NCBI GenBank assembly: GCA_037179385.1
Contig: CM074185.1
Coordinates: 11,460,922-11,524,921 of the forward strand
Direction: 5' to 3'
Length of the DNA: 64,000 nucleotides
Source: Holothuria scabra
Taxonomy: Eukaryota; Echinodermata; Holothuroidea; Aspidochirotida; Holothuriidae
A model generated the notes under the pieces. The model worked only from the letters and a program-made list of their open reading frames with translations, ran no database searches and was not told where the DNA came from. Every line of letters starts with the position of its first letter. Within the stretch, counting starts at the first letter, position 1. Below are positions 46,931 to 58,240 of this stretch, piece by piece. The translations under genes were made by a program, and so were the position numbers.

Positions 46931-47272
46931 ATCCCAATCATAGGAAATGTTACCAAGTTTTACATGACCACTGCATTTGAAGACCACACTTTTACCCTCC
47001 GTATTGTTTGCAACAAGTGGGTTTATGCTCACTTCCGGTTGACTTAGAAAGGGAGTCAAACTACATGAAGGGGCCGAATTCAGATCACCTTCTCCCAAGA
47101 CACATGTAAAGGTAACATCTTCATCTTGTGGTATCAACGTTCGTGGAATTTGCAGGATATTTCTTTGATTGGTGCCTGCGAGGGTCGTATAGATGCTCCC
47201 TCGTAGCCATCTTATTTTTGGGTAGTTATTATTAAAGCCGGAATTACAAGTCAACAAAATTTTGTCATTTAT
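46906..47272 (-). CDS. Ig-family receptor, Ig-domain exon
   Basis: Acceptor TTCTTTCAG precedes 47272, and donor GTGAGC follows 46906. The 367-nt exon encodes most of one Ig domain ('KILLTCNSG', 'PKIRWLRG', 'EDVTFTCVLGEG') and the start of a second ('EVSINPLVANNTEGKSVVF', 'KCSGHVKLGNISYDWDNST'). Potential N-glycosylation sites are present (NNT, NIS, NST). It leaves phase 1 and joins the exon at 44969 so that the intron splits the second Ig domain between the W-containing strand and 'DNGTSVTC'. Upstream exons with the signal peptide and any further Ig domains are not securely located. Confidence 0.75.
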
Positions 47273-48147
47273 CTGAAAGAAAATGAAAGATGTTTGATCA
47301 TTAGTAATGCCACAAACCTTTCATTTTCCAAGGAAGCCTTAGTTTTGACACAATACAAGAAACGGTAAATTCCAACTCAAGAAAATTCAATACATCTTTT
47401 GGAGCAAACCCTCAAATTTTATCTGGAAAGGAAAGTACTGTAATGAAAGTATCATTAAGGAGAATTGCCAACCGCTTGAATAGGGACCTAACAGTTTATA
47501 AGGAAGGTAAAAATAACGTCTCTCAATTAACCATCCTCACTTTGTGGCTTTCTGAGGAAGACTACTTCTCCCACATAAGTTCAAACTTTTAGATGGTAAC
47601 TCGGTTACCGTACTCATCAACGATCAGCACTTCAAAATTATGGAAGTTCCTATTTTACAACCCTCTGTGAAACTGTGATTTCCCTACACACGTTGATTAC
47701 TCAGAAAGTGAGATAGACTACAGATAAGAGTCCAACATGTCAACCATCACGCTAAGTTGCATGGGCAATTCCGGGGAGAGTGCGAACATTTCCTCGAATA
47801 TATGAGTTATCGTCTTTATTGGCTTTGATTTTTCACAGTTATTTTGGAGACAAAGGTTATGACCCGATATTGATGTTTTTTTACCGCCTGAGGGAAATTG
47901 ATTGAATATCTGACCGTGACATTTAACACTTACATTTGTATTTTTCTTAAACCAATTTCATTCAAAATCAAAAGCTTTCACACTGTTTTCTGCTTTTTGC
48001 TGTTTATATAGGTGGCAATACATGCTATGAACTTCCATTGCAGAGTAGAACAATATACACTGCAATACTGACGTGTGTCAAGGAACACGAAACTGTTCAT
48101 TCCAACTCTAGCTATATCAGAGCTTTTTAATTTGTGTCCCTCCAGGA
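47273..48147. other. Upstream intron of the receptor, no exon recognised
   Basis: I see no further Ig exon on the minus strand in this interval. Short frames lack Cys/Trp Ig spacing. Confidence 0.35.
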
Positions 48148-48240
48148 ATGAGAGTTTCAATAAATCGAACCAGGAGCAATGCGACCTTGACATGTGAACC
48201 AATTGGTTTAGGACCTCTTAATTGTCAGGTGTGGAAATGA
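48148..48240 (+). pseudogene. Possible Ig-exon fragment, plus strand
   Basis: Following TCCCTCCAG, the plus strand reads 'RVSINRTRSNATLTCEPIGL' then 'GPLNCQVWK' and TGA. The x-A-T-L-T-C-E-P and Q-V-W-K pattern resembles Ig B and C strands. It is too short and is opposite in strand to the receptor, so it may be a relic of an inverted paralogue. Confidence 0.35.
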
Positions 48241-48959
48241 AATAGGTAGGCTTCCGCCCTTTCAAATATTATTAGTACCAAATCAGCAGGACCCATTGCC
48301 TTTCAGATCCCTACTCCAGTTTCTATTTGAATAGCAGGGACCGTAAAGTCGAAGGCTGCGGAGGCTTCCCCATTTCTTCTTCCATTGTGGATTTTCAACT
48401 GCCTTTAATCTTCTGTTGCTTTGTTCGACTTATATCCTATTCGGAAACTTCATAACGGCTAAACTCCTCCACTTTGGTCCCGCTGTCCCTGAATAGTGAC
48501 ATAAATTTGGTCGTCACAACTTACCTTCCCAACTTCAAACAAGTTGTACTTTCGAAATGGATTATCTATTTTTATCTGGACAGCTCTTCTTGCAGAATTT
48601 TTTACATATTTGCAAGATTAAAGCCCAGTGCGATGTCCCCATACTCTATTTCGTAGGCAACTCCAACTCCTTCAAAAAAGGCATTCTCTCAGAAGACATG
48701 TCGACATGAATCCCAAAGGAAACAAATATATTTCATAAAAAAAAAAAAAAGGTGAAAAGAAGTGGATTTGGGAAATCAATTGAATTCTTTTCAAGCTGTC
48801 ACTCTCTTGCATCAAGGAAGAAAGTAACACGCAGTATTGATGCGGATACAACAGTGTTTAAATGTACACACATGTAGTATCCAGTGAAAGTAATCAAAGA
48901 TTTTTCAATGTGCAATTTGTAAATGATTAGTGTTTGACTGTAAGAAACAGAAAATTTCC
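48241..48959. other. No gene recognised
   Basis: A poly-A run lies at 48739-48752. No Ig exon is seen. Confidence 0.3.
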
Positions 48960-49130
48960 CTTGAAAGCAGTCTGCCACACGAACACCCCCAGCTATATAA
49001 TCTCCTTGGTTATCAAATTCGCTAGGGTAGTATCTTCAGGGCAGGAAATCCCCTGGCAATTACAGGTCAATTCCAGAGGTTTCCCTTCCTTGACTGTGAT
49101 GTCTTCAAAGTGTTTGAAACAGTGAACATT
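48960..49130 (-). pseudogene. Ig-exon fragment, minus strand
   Basis: The minus strand reads 'HFEDITVKEGKPLELTCNCQ' then 'GISCPED...LANLITKEII' before a TAG. A one-base frame change continues as 'YSWGCSCGRL'. V-K-E-G-x-x-L-x-L-T-C is a classic Ig A'-B strand motif. It may be an upstream exon of the receptor with a lesion, or a decayed neighbouring gene; splice borders are unclear. Confidence 0.45.
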
Positions 49131-51056
49131 TATCAAATGATGGTGAACATTAAGAAAAAAGATCTAAAAATAATACCAAGATACCATCCTTTATAGTACA
49201 TTCGTATTTGTATGTTCGTTCAAAATGGAGCACGCTTTTACTGCTATAGGCCTATGATATGATATTATAAGAGAATAAGTTTATCACTTGATTGAACGTA
49301 AGTGCTCTGAAGAAAACTTTTGGTGAATTTTATTTAGCTTTAAACGAGAATTCCTTTCATATAATGAAAACCGATATTGTTTGCTCCTTTTTTCCAATAC
49401 TACGAAAACATTTATTGAACTAGTTTCTGGTTTAGATCCAAGTGACGTCTTTCAAGCCCGCTGTCCACAAGCAATTACCACAAATGTTAAGTGACCACTA
49501 ATGACAAGGAATGTATACAATGACACAGTCTTACACGTCGTTGCAACAACATTCGACTATCAATACAATCTGTGGGAGACTCCCGTCGGGCTCTTCCGGA
49601 ATTCGTGTGGTTTTTCACCATGCCTTTTAAACCAGTGAGTGACTAAGCATTAATTTCAAAACATCTTACTGTTTGAGGAAAGAAACCACTAACAAGTTTT
49701 AAATTATTGACCATAAGTTTAAAGAAGTTTTCCCCAATCCTGAAATCAAACCATCAATTGCCATCAATAGAGAGGGGACAAATGGCCAACAAGGGCGATT
49801 TGACGCTCGTAGATACCCTGAGCATCAGCACAACTTTTGCTCCCTAAAGGCAAGGCATTCCAGATCTTCCATATAGTTTTCCTCCCTATGCAGAACACCA
49901 GCCTTCCCCAACGACCTGAGTTCTCAGACTGTTTAACGAAATTTTAGTTTCCTTCTTTTCACAATCTATTGTGGAGGCAATGATTTAAAAAGAGTTTTTG
50001 CCAAGTCTAGTTTCAAGAGTTTCAAAGTTAAAAAAGATCTAACTTTATATAAATTTGATATAGAGCTTGTTAAGCCAATTAATATTACCGCGAGAACAAA
50101 ATTCTGGAACTAAAACACCGTCAGATGTTTAAGTTGCGTAAATACCCAACTAAGCCTAAACATAAGTTTATGTAACTTACATTATGTGAACGTTTTTGAA
50201 ACAGCCAGTAAGAAATAGTGAAGAAGAAAGGTGTGCGTGCTTGGTGTTTTACTCTTCCATTTACCTTCTTTATACAAACCAAAAGCAAACTTAATAACAT
50301 TTTAGCTTTGCTTCAACGAAAATATAGAAAGAAGAATTTTCATGGCGTTATCACTTATCATGCAGTATCAACCTGACCACTCCGTCGCATTTAAGGAGTA
50401 AGTAAGACGTTTATCATTAGAATAAACACTTGAAAAAAGAGGAGTCATAATCGTCTATCGGCGGCCCAATCTTGGGCAACCATTACCCCAGTTTCATTTC
50501 ATTTGTTGCAAAAGGATCTGATGTAATGATGAACGCCGAACAGTTTCAGTAGGGAGGTGAAAACTAGGGATGTGCATTCATTATTTCATTGTTTATGTGG
50601 ACAACTATTCCCGACAGAAATAGGATTAAGTTTTTTCTGAATAACTTCTGTGTCCTCTGCAACATCTTTCATAGGACTGCGAGCCAATAGGTAAATTCAT
50701 GGTCACTCCTTGAAAATTTTATAAGTTTATATTGCGGCATTCAAACCGTTCTCATCAGAATAAAGTACAGGTAATACAGATGATGGGGGATGTTTAATTA
50801 TTTTAATATCTGGGTCGAAAACAAAGTTGTTAAAAGATGTATCTTTAGTGGAAGCAGTGCCATTAATGACGTCAGATTGCAGTACGAAGGAAAAGGGCAT
50901 TTGAAAAACCATTTAGATCCATCAAACCGCGATCTCCGCATGAAACCATGTTTTTTAAAAGAGCGGTAAGCTTATATCAAAACTGAACACATGATTCCGT
51001 AAAACCATTGTGTGGAAACTAATTTTTTGACCGTGATTAGTACCAATCACTGTCTA
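49131..51056. other. No gene recognised
   Basis: The minus-strand frame at 50727-50912 has no recognisable motif. No repeat boundary was found. Confidence 0.35.
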
Positions 51057-51726
51057 TAGCTAAGGGTTGTTCCAGTTACAGTATAATAGTAACTAGTTAA
51101 AGTTACAGTAAATTTAAAGGAAATGTAACTTGTTACAGTCACAAGTTACAAACCTGAAAATGTAACTAGCTACAGTTACTTTCCTAGCAATTGTAACTAG
51201 TTAAATTTGAAAAGTAACTAATTACTTAATCCAATATAACCACAGTGAGGAGATGAAAAATGAAATGATGTTACCTTGTCTCTTTTTGATGGTCTTACTT
51301 TGTGTTGTACGATCGTAAGAAATAAGGAATGACAGAATATGGCGAAAAACCTCAAAAACGTTGTCCAACCTCTAGCAAAATAAAACGCATAAAACATTTT
51401 AACCAATCGATCAAAGCTACAAAAAGCATCAATGATTTCACATAGGTTTCATTTTAAGGGAATGTCCGGATACACGTAGCCATTCAAAGCCAGGCTTTTC
51501 GAAATGAAGCAAAAGAACACCAAAAATCCGTTTTAACCTTTCCGAAAAACCTCTCTCACAAGTTGCAGAAAAAACGTCGTAGAAGCCCAAACCTAGCAAT
51601 TTACTCATCTATCATTGAAAGACCTGATACGTAAAATGAGTACTCTGCTACATTTTTCAAACAAAGAATCAAAACAAAAATGAGGGCTTCAATGTTCCTC
51701 TAAGGGGCGGCACCTGAACTTTATAG

Positions 51727-51982
51727 TTAACCCTTTACCGTTGCACGAGTCCTTTTGGACCCATACGGAGAGCGCGGCTATCACCCACCTTTAGTTTTTC
51801 ACGCGGAGCTTGAAACTGTAAGTAGCTACCCGAAAATTCGGACACAACAACGAGAGACAATAGTTTGAGGTCATGGGGTCTATCGCCTACGGAAGCTGAT
51901 GCGGACGTGCTACGTCCGTTTTTCCGCCCACTCCGGAGGAGCGCAAATATGCCCCGATTGGAGCACAACGGTAAAGGGTTAA
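51727..51982. mobile_element. piggyBac-type MITE (TTAA target)
   Basis: TTAA is followed by CCCTTTACCGTTG on the left, and CAACGGTAAAGGG followed by TTAA closes the right end. A TTAA duplication with CCC..GGG termini is the hallmark of piggyBac. The 248-bp interior is GC-rich, with a smaller palindrome (GGACGTGCTACGTCC), and has no coding capacity. Confidence 0.8.
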
Positions 51983-52724
51983 GTGGTTAATAATCAATAA
52001 AATTCATTTCTATTTGTAACTCACTACGGGAATCTCTGAAACTGAGGAAACTTACCTATGTTTTGAAATCTACTAAAGGTGTAAATTTCAATCAAGCTAA
52101 CCCCGTGACACTAAAGTCAATACTGTGCGCTCACTGAAAATTTTCAATGTACCTCGGTCGTTACTCTGCATACCCACATGCCACATTCAAAGACTTCATA
52201 AAAAGGGTTCGGCGTAAATTCGCTAAACTATATGCAGCACAGAAATTGATTTCTAAGGAAAAGGGGGAACTCTTTTACAAAGAAACTTCTCCCTAGAAAC
52301 TACACTTGTCTGAAGAGTACGCCTCATCCACTAACAACATTTCCTCTAAACATGGGGCGTTTCGCTTCATTTCTTTGAGTAAATTAAAACACCACAACCA
52401 TTCGTTTTAAAAACAACCTTCCTCCAAATATTGCACCTGAAAGCGAGCTTTGATAAAGCACTGAGTTCTAACTGCATGATGACCAGCAACTACCTCGCCT
52501 GTCTCCCAATTACCGAGTGTTGCTAATGAAATGGTACCAAATTTGAAAGATTTGCTTTCTAAATGAAGGGTCCCCATGAAGCCCGAGTCGGTATAGAAAA
52601 AGAGGAAAGATACAACGATATTTTGTTAGATGCGCCCTTAGCTGCATTACTAACTCTCATGACAAATCCCGCCATTGTGAAAAGGCTACTACTGAAGACG
52701 TTCTGCTGTATAGAGCCAAGAACA

Positions 52725-52895
52725 GAAACCGGTCTATTTGGTTTACAGAAAAACCGCTAAAATTTCATTTTGAGAACGACTCACATTCCTCCAAAGGAGT
52801 GCAATTGAAAGCTTCTGCTTAAATCATGCATATATTGACACGATGGGTGCTATTCCCGAAAAATAAAGCATCGCCAGATAGTGAGCCGCCTACCC
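52725..52895. mobile_element. Diverged arm of the 14606-16083 foldback family
   Basis: CAGAAACCGGTCTATTTGG and CAGATAGTGAGCCGCCTACC match the right arm of the foldback element (CAGAAACCGGTCTAGTTGG and CAGATAGTGGCACCGCCTAC), about the same distance apart. Confidence 0.55.
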
Positions 52896-53152
52896 CCACT
52901 TCACTATTTTTTTTATGATAACTGATTAACCTTTTTGAATTAAAGGGTAAAACATTACGTTGCATGTAACGGAAATGTAACGGGAGGTTAACCCCGTGCC
53001 GTTACAGCTTAGCTACCGCCGAAAAGTAACTCGTTTATTTTTCCGTTACACATTGACAAAAATAACTCGTTACATGATTCCGTTTAACAAAAGGTAACTC
53101 GTTACAGTAACGACGTTACTTTTAACTCGTTACATCCCAACCCAGCTATTAC

Positions 53153-53945
53153 TAGTTATTAACGTACTTTCAATGGGATCAATTGGAATACTTGGTGGAA
53201 GGTAGATTTCGTTGGAATTAACTCTCACTAATAAGATGTTAAGACTGTAATGACGGACTTTAACTAACTGTATTCATTCCTTTGAGAAAATTTACTCGTA
53301 GTAGTTCATGTATTGCAGCTGACTATAGTGTAAAGTTAATGTTAACCACTAAAATTTTTAATAATTAATAATAATGTTAATATAGATTTCGACGAGAACG
53401 GTAACTTAAAGAACTAGTTAATTGTTTAGGTTTTTATTAAAAAGTTCTATTGCCAGATATATTCTGATTCAATTTGCATTATCTAATTGTTAAAGCATTG
53501 TTATGGTCACTTTTCATGTGAAATAAGTGAGCCTGTTATTAGGTAAATCTTACAAACTGTACTAAGAGCTAACTTATCCTTCTGATAGTTTTGTTAAATA
53601 TATGTTTTTGAATTGTTCTTATTTGACCAGTCGTTCGTCACATTACGGGGATTCTTTATTTATGAAGGTTGCCTAGAAGATTATGACTTTGGTAAAATGG
53701 GTAGGTTCTGTAAATAAACTAGAAATAAAAATGATGAAGATGAACCTCTTTATTCAGACGAAAACTTTATTATCTAGCAATTAATCTAGCTATCAAGAAT
53801 TGGTTTTGCGAAGGACAGATCTACCGGTACTTAATAGGAAATCCCTAATATAAATTTCTGTACTATGTTCTACTTTGGATAGGCACTCGTAGCATTTTAT
53901 AATAAATATAATGTCCATTTATTGATACAAAAGGTTGATATGTAT
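53153..53945. other. No gene recognised
   Basis: AT-rich sequence without exons or repeat boundaries. Confidence 0.35.
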
Positions 53946-53985
53946 AGAACGTTTCAGACGCAAGACCCCTTCGTCATGCAACGAC
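53946..53985 (-). ncRNA. Hammerhead-like remnant of a PLE end
   Basis: The minus strand reads GCATGACGAAGGGGTCTTGC then GTCTGAAACGTT. This is the order of a hammerhead core (C-U-G-A-N-G-A, stem II, G-A-A-A-C, GUU) with a changed first base and no convincing stem I. A (TA)n tract follows at 54025-54048, as at the other PLE ends. Confidence 0.35.
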
Positions 53986-54307
53986 TGCATTTAACGTGTT
54001 GATAGATATATATTTAGTATCTTCATATATATATATATCTATATATATACCACTAGATTGAACATTAGGGGCAAATTTGTATATCTTGATACGTTTAGGC
54101 GAAAGGAAAAACAATAAAATACATAACTGTATATTTCACCTTTAAGGTAGGTATATTACGTACCCCCATATGTATTTTACTATACACTAACGTATTCCCA
54201 TTAAAACAGTGTGTGAAAACGTAAAGGGGAACGTAGATTTACCCCCTAACGTTAATTTCCCCCTAACGTTGATATTTTGCCCCAAAAGTTCCCCTTATTC
54301 CACAATT

Positions 54308-54436
<129 letters not shown>

Positions 54437-54482
54437 TAAGCAGATTGGAATGATAAAAAGTGCTAAAATTCGGAAGAAACCT

Positions 54483-54518
54483 CCGCAACGTTTAGGGTAT
54501 GTACCCTTCATCAGGCGG
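54483..54518 (-). ncRNA. Hammerhead ribozyme-like motif, inactive form
   Basis: The minus strand has a stem I strand CCGC, core CTGATGA, an extra A, stem II GGGT/ACCC with a 4-nt loop, TAAAC, GTT and the stem I partner GCGG. It matches the plus-strand motif at 55418, but G12 of the GAAA box is T, which should abolish cleavage. It lies about 45 bp from the (TA)n tract, at the 3' side of a PLE-like end. Confidence 0.6.
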
Positions 54519-54686
54519 CAAAATAATAACTGATCCAAAAAAAAAAAAAAAACGATATTCAAAAGAAACAACAAACGCCTGCCGATACAACTCGATCGGC
54601 GCCCGTACAAAGGCCAAGCACCTACGTCAACGCGTTGTGTGTCTTGTTATGTCCCCATCAACTCCTTACAATCGTTTCTAAGTCCC

Positions 54687-55148
54687 TGTATAGAACAGGG
54701 TGAAGGGGTAAGTGTAAAAGGAGTAAAAACTGCCGAGGGCTACAGCTAGGCAGCTGTAATGTGCCGAGGCTCCGATCGTGACCGCCTTAGTGCTGAAAAC
54801 CGACTGATCATGAGGCTAGGTACACTCGCTCCACACGGCCTTAACGTTAGAATTGACCTTTTGTAATATTCACCCCTTTTTGAGCCAGTTTTTACTCCTT
54901 TTACACTTACCCCTTCACCCTGTTCTATACAGCATTTAACTGTTACCCCTTTCACCCTGTTCTATACAGCATTTAACTGTTACGGCAGCTGTAATGTGCC
55001 GAGGCTCCGATCGTGACCGCCTTAGTGCTGAAAACCGACTGATCATGAGGCTAGGTACACTCGCTCCACACGGCCTTAACGTTAGAATTGACCTTTTGTA
55101 ATATTCACCCCTTTTTGAGCCAGTTTTTACTCCTTTTACACTTACCCG
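54687..55148. repeat. Tandem duplication (235-bp period) with inverted flank
   Basis: CAGCTGTAATGTGCCGAGGC begins at 54751 and 54986, and both units run on to TTTTTACTCCTTTTACACTT. CACCCTGTTCTATACAGC is itself doubled (37-bp period, 54916 and 54953). The left edge (54687-54732) is the inverted copy of 54888-54932, so single strands could fold into a long hairpin. No coding function is seen. Confidence 0.75.
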
Positions 55149-55560
55149 TTCGTGCTCATTTTTTACTGCGTAGCCCTAATTATTATTTTTTCCGGACCTA
55201 GTTTTTGTCTACTTTTCCCCCTTTTTCCGACCGTGTTCGATTTGTACGTGCACTTTTCTCATCCAGGACGCTCTTTTTTTTTTTGATTGGTGTTTCATCC
55301 TTCGCACTCATGTTTTCTGACAGTCACTTTCGTTCGGTTCTGTTTTCACAGCGATCGCTTCGGATTTGATGTTTGTCGTGTCCAATTGTTACTGTTGGTT
55401 GTTCAGTTTGGTTTTTGCCACCTGATGAAGGGTTTATACCCGAAACGTCGTGGAGTTTTCCGCAAACTTTTAAGCACTTTTTACTACCTCTTTTCGACCT
55501 ACACATTTCAACAGTGCTCCGCAGCATTTCGACCTTATATATACATTTATATCTATATCT
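55149..55560 (+). mobile_element. PLE-type 3' end fragment
   Basis: The stretch leads into a hammerhead motif at 55418, then TTAAGCACTTTTTACTACC, TTTTCGACCTACACATTTC and finally TTTCGACCTTATATATA running into (TA)n. The segment after the hammerhead aligns with the minus-strand end at 54437-54482 (shared AGCACTTTTTA), defining a common element terminus. No reverse transcriptase is left. Confidence 0.55.
55418..55453 (+). ncRNA. Hammerhead ribozyme-like motif
   Basis: Stem I CCAC/GTGG brackets CTGATGA, an extra A, stem II GGGT/ACCC (TTAT loop) and GAAAC-GTC, the minimal stem III form in which two copies can pair. Hammerheads of this compact type are known from PLEs. The A after CTGATGA is not canonical and is also present in the sister motif at 54483. 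Confidence 0.65.
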
Positions 55561-55565
55561 ATATA

Positions 55566-55582
55566 TATGTATATATGTATAT

Positions 55583-55642
<60 letters not shown>
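55566..55642. repeat. (TA)n microsatellite
   Basis: TA dinucleotides with occasional TGTA/TCTA interruptions lie between the plus-strand PLE end on the left and the minus-strand PLE A 3' end on the right. Confidence 0.95.
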
Positions 55643-55644
<2 letters not shown>

Positions 55645-57010
55645 CCGTAATAGTTAAAAACTAATTAATAATGTCAACCAGGCAATGGTGAAGTGCTCAA
55701 CCCTGTGAAGGGAGCTGTAATATAGAAAAGGTTGCAATAAGTTCTTACAACATAGCTTTACAGAACTGTTTCGTAAGGGCATATAATGTAGGTCCTCACT
55801 CCTCAGAAGCCTGAAGTAGAATGATGTCAAAAACGTTAAATATGTATGTGTTCGCTGCTTTTGAACGTGTCCGTTTTACAGCACGTGTTCGTTTCGTGTT
55901 CGTTGTATACAGGCAAGAACGGTCTACAGCGAGCCAAGATACATTACCTATTAGAATAATTACACAGTACATGTTTGTTCCTGTGTCTACAAGAGCTTAT
56001 CAGTTCGTTTCTTTTATTTAGAGTTGCTAAGGATGGTTTGAGTATAATGAAGAACTTTTCTTCCAGACAGAGATTACAAGTTTAAGAGGATGTGGAGTAT
56101 GCTCGGGCTTTGTTCATGAGTTTCCATTTTACAGAGTGTTCTACATTTGAATCCTTTAGTTTCCAGATGTATTCACTGAGTGCAGTTGCGTTTCTTTTGT
56201 CTTTGTGTTTAAAGCTAGACTTGTGGGCGGTGTTTCTTGTTTTGAATGTGTTCTCTGTTAGACCAATGTATGTTTCTTCTTTGTGGTTGTCGTGACGTGT
56301 TACGGTTGCTTGGTACACAATGTTGTTCGTGAGGCAGTTGCCTTCCAATGGGCACTCGCTTTGCTTTCTGCAATTGCAGTTGCTTTGCGTTGCTGGTTTT
56401 ACTTCCTGTTTCGCCAGTATGTATTGTGGGCTGTATTGTGGGCTGATATAATTTGGTCTATGTTTGCCATGCAGCTGTAACTCAGTTTCACCGTGTTTCT
56501 GTTGAGTAATGTATGTAGTTTGTGCCCAGGTGGGAAGCAGCTGTCCAAGAGGTAAAAGAATTTCTTGCCAATGTTGGTTGTGACACTGTCACTATACGGG
56601 AGGTTGAACCAGGTTATGTTCCTATTTCGTCTTCGTTTCGGCCCTCCCTTGGAATGACTGGTGCTAGGGGATTGGGTCTCGTACTTTAGGTTGTACCCAT
56701 AGCCACTTCTTTGTAACGCTTCTTGGTATACGGGTGATGATGTGTTGAATGTGTCTTCGTCGGAAGAAATGTTGGATAGTCTCCTGTTGATGCTTTCTGG
56801 GATATTCTTTATGATAAGTGTGTGTGGGGGGGGGGGATGGTTGCTCTGTTTGTGCACATAGAGAGGGGTGTTGTTGGGTTTCAGGTATGGCTTGTATGTG
56901 CTTGTGCTAAGCTCAAGGGTAAGGTCTAAGAAGTTCACTATTTTTTGTTTGCTTCAATTTGAACTTCTGTTAAACTGAACTTTACCCAACAGTATTTATA
57001 ATTAGTTGAC
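55645..57010 (-). mobile_element. PLE A: 5'-truncated Penelope-like element
   Basis: Reading the minus strand, 'QIEANKKIVNFLDLTLELST', 'YKPYLKPNNTPLYVHKQSNH' and 'SINRRLSNISSDEDTF' are typical of the reverse-transcriptase thumb and linker of PLEs. A frameshift near 56370-56400 separates this from 'NCNCRKQSECPLEGNCLTNN' and a GIY-YIG-like endonuclease part ('IVYQATVT...ETYIGLTENTFKTR'). TAA at 56082-56084 is followed in the same frame by the C-terminus '[20 protein letters not shown]'. A 3' UTR with a hammerhead (55754-55811) ends in (TA)n. The RT catalytic core is absent, so this copy is dead. It stops near a tRNA-like sequence at 57027. Confidence 0.8.
55754..55811 (-). ncRNA. Hammerhead ribozyme, complete-looking
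   Basis: Minus strand: stem I strand GGCTT, core CTGAGGA (position 7 is free), stem II GTGAGG/CCTTAC (six pairs, one wobble) with a 14-nt loop, GAAA, a small stem III hairpin CAGTTCTG, cleavage triplet GTA, then the stem I partner AAGCT. All invariant core bases of a hammerhead are present. It lies about 270 nt after the endonuclease stop of PLE A and about 110 bp before the (TA)n. Confidence 0.75.
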
Positions 57011-57026
57011 CGCGCTCAATCACATA

Positions 57027-57101
57027 GGCCTGAATGGCTCAGTGGTCAGAGCATCCGCCTTGTAAACGGGAGGTCGCTGGTTCGAATCCTGCTCGAGGCT
57101 A
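57027..57101 (+). tRNA. tRNA-Thr(TGT)-like sequence, probably a SINE head
   Basis: ATGGCTCAGTGGTCAGAGCA (A box), loop CTTGTAA with anticodon TGT, and GGTTCGAATCC (B box) give a threonine tRNA-like cloverleaf. The acceptor stem has two mismatches and the anticodon stem one, so function is doubtful. A body of about 150 bp and then a long (TA)n follow, as in the SINEs at 61257 and 62466, so a SINE origin is favoured. Confidence 0.55.
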
Positions 57102-57250
57102 AGTTTTCCATTTCAAAAAATAAATCCTCTTTCAGTATAAGGCAATGCCTACGTATGAGGATAAATGGCCTAAGGTCTTCATGCGACTATTCAATACCGC
57201 ACTGGTTCACTTATTCATATAAAGTCGCTACGTCACTCGACTTACTATAT

Positions 57251-57414
<164 letters not shown>

Positions 57415-57513
57415 TAGGTGATGAAATCCATGCTCCATACAAGAATTACAAAAGTAAAGATGGCCGCTGGGCCGGTTGACATTTCGGAACACGTAGTAAA
57501 CAAACACTAAATA

Positions 57514-58240
57514 GTGCTACGATACGGCAATACGTATTACCCTCTCAGGGTTATTAAAGAAGCAATTTCCAAAGCCTCCATGATCGACAGAGATATTCTT
57601 TTAAGCTATAATCCCAAGTCACCTAACCTTAGAATTCCCATGGTTTTCGAATTCAACCACAAACTTTCTAAGCTCTCACGGCCATTGGTTAATGACTTCA
57701 AACACCTGCAACTGGATCCCGACATTCGGGACATATTTAGTGACCCTCCCCTGTATGTCACGGCAACCGTACATGCAATAAACCCAGATGTCAAATATGT
57801 AAGCACATCATCACTGATCCTCTCTTCTCCCCTCCGGGCACCACCATGAATATCAGGTCCCCCGCTTTGACTTGTGACAGTGCCAATGTTGTTTACCTTT
57901 TAATTTGTGCAGAATGTGAATGAGGCAACTATGAGGCAACATGTGGATCAAACCAATAACTTAAGAATCCGTATGAATGCTCATAAGTCAGTAAGTGTTA
58001 AGGTGGTTCTGATTTTAAACATTGCACAGAGCTTTACAAGCATCTCAAGGCACATTCCCCTACCAAGTTCTATTTTCAAATTTTAGATGTAGTGCATTCT
58101 TCTCGTAATTCGGATAGGGATAATCGTTTGGATAAAAAGGAGAGGGAGTGGATTTGGAATTTGGATTGTGTCTACCCAAAGGGTCTCAACATAAATGACG
58201 GTTTTAACTGTCAAGCCAAAAAACGGGTTGCTCGTAGACT
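57514..58240 (+). mobile_element. PLE B: decayed linker and endonuclease fragment
   Basis: An open stretch (57514-57849) reads 'NLRIPMVFEFNHKLSKLSRP' then 'LVNDFKHLQLDPDIRDIFSD', the PLE linker pattern. After a frame change come 'SANVVYLLICAECE', a stop, and a shifted 'NNLRIRMNAHKS', the start of a GIY-YIG domain. 'KHCTELYKHLKAHSPTKFYF' and 'RDNRLDKKEREWIWNLDCVY' then 'PKGLNINDGF' is its C-terminal part. Frameshifts and stops make it non-functional. It differs clearly in sequence from PLE A and PLE C. Confidence 0.7.

Larger units (their letters stand above)
51057..53152. mobile_element. 2.1-kb DNA element with GTAACT-rich ends
   Basis: Inverted termini (left AGCTAAGGGTTGTTCC, right GGATGTAACGAG...GGGTTGG on the opposite strand) are followed by many subterminal GTAACTAGTTAC / GTAACTCGTTAC words at both ends (51070-51225 and 52940-53140). 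Such arrays are typical of subterminal transposase-binding repeats of hAT-like elements. No clear target duplication and no transposase are visible. Two other elements are nested inside. Confidence 0.55.
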
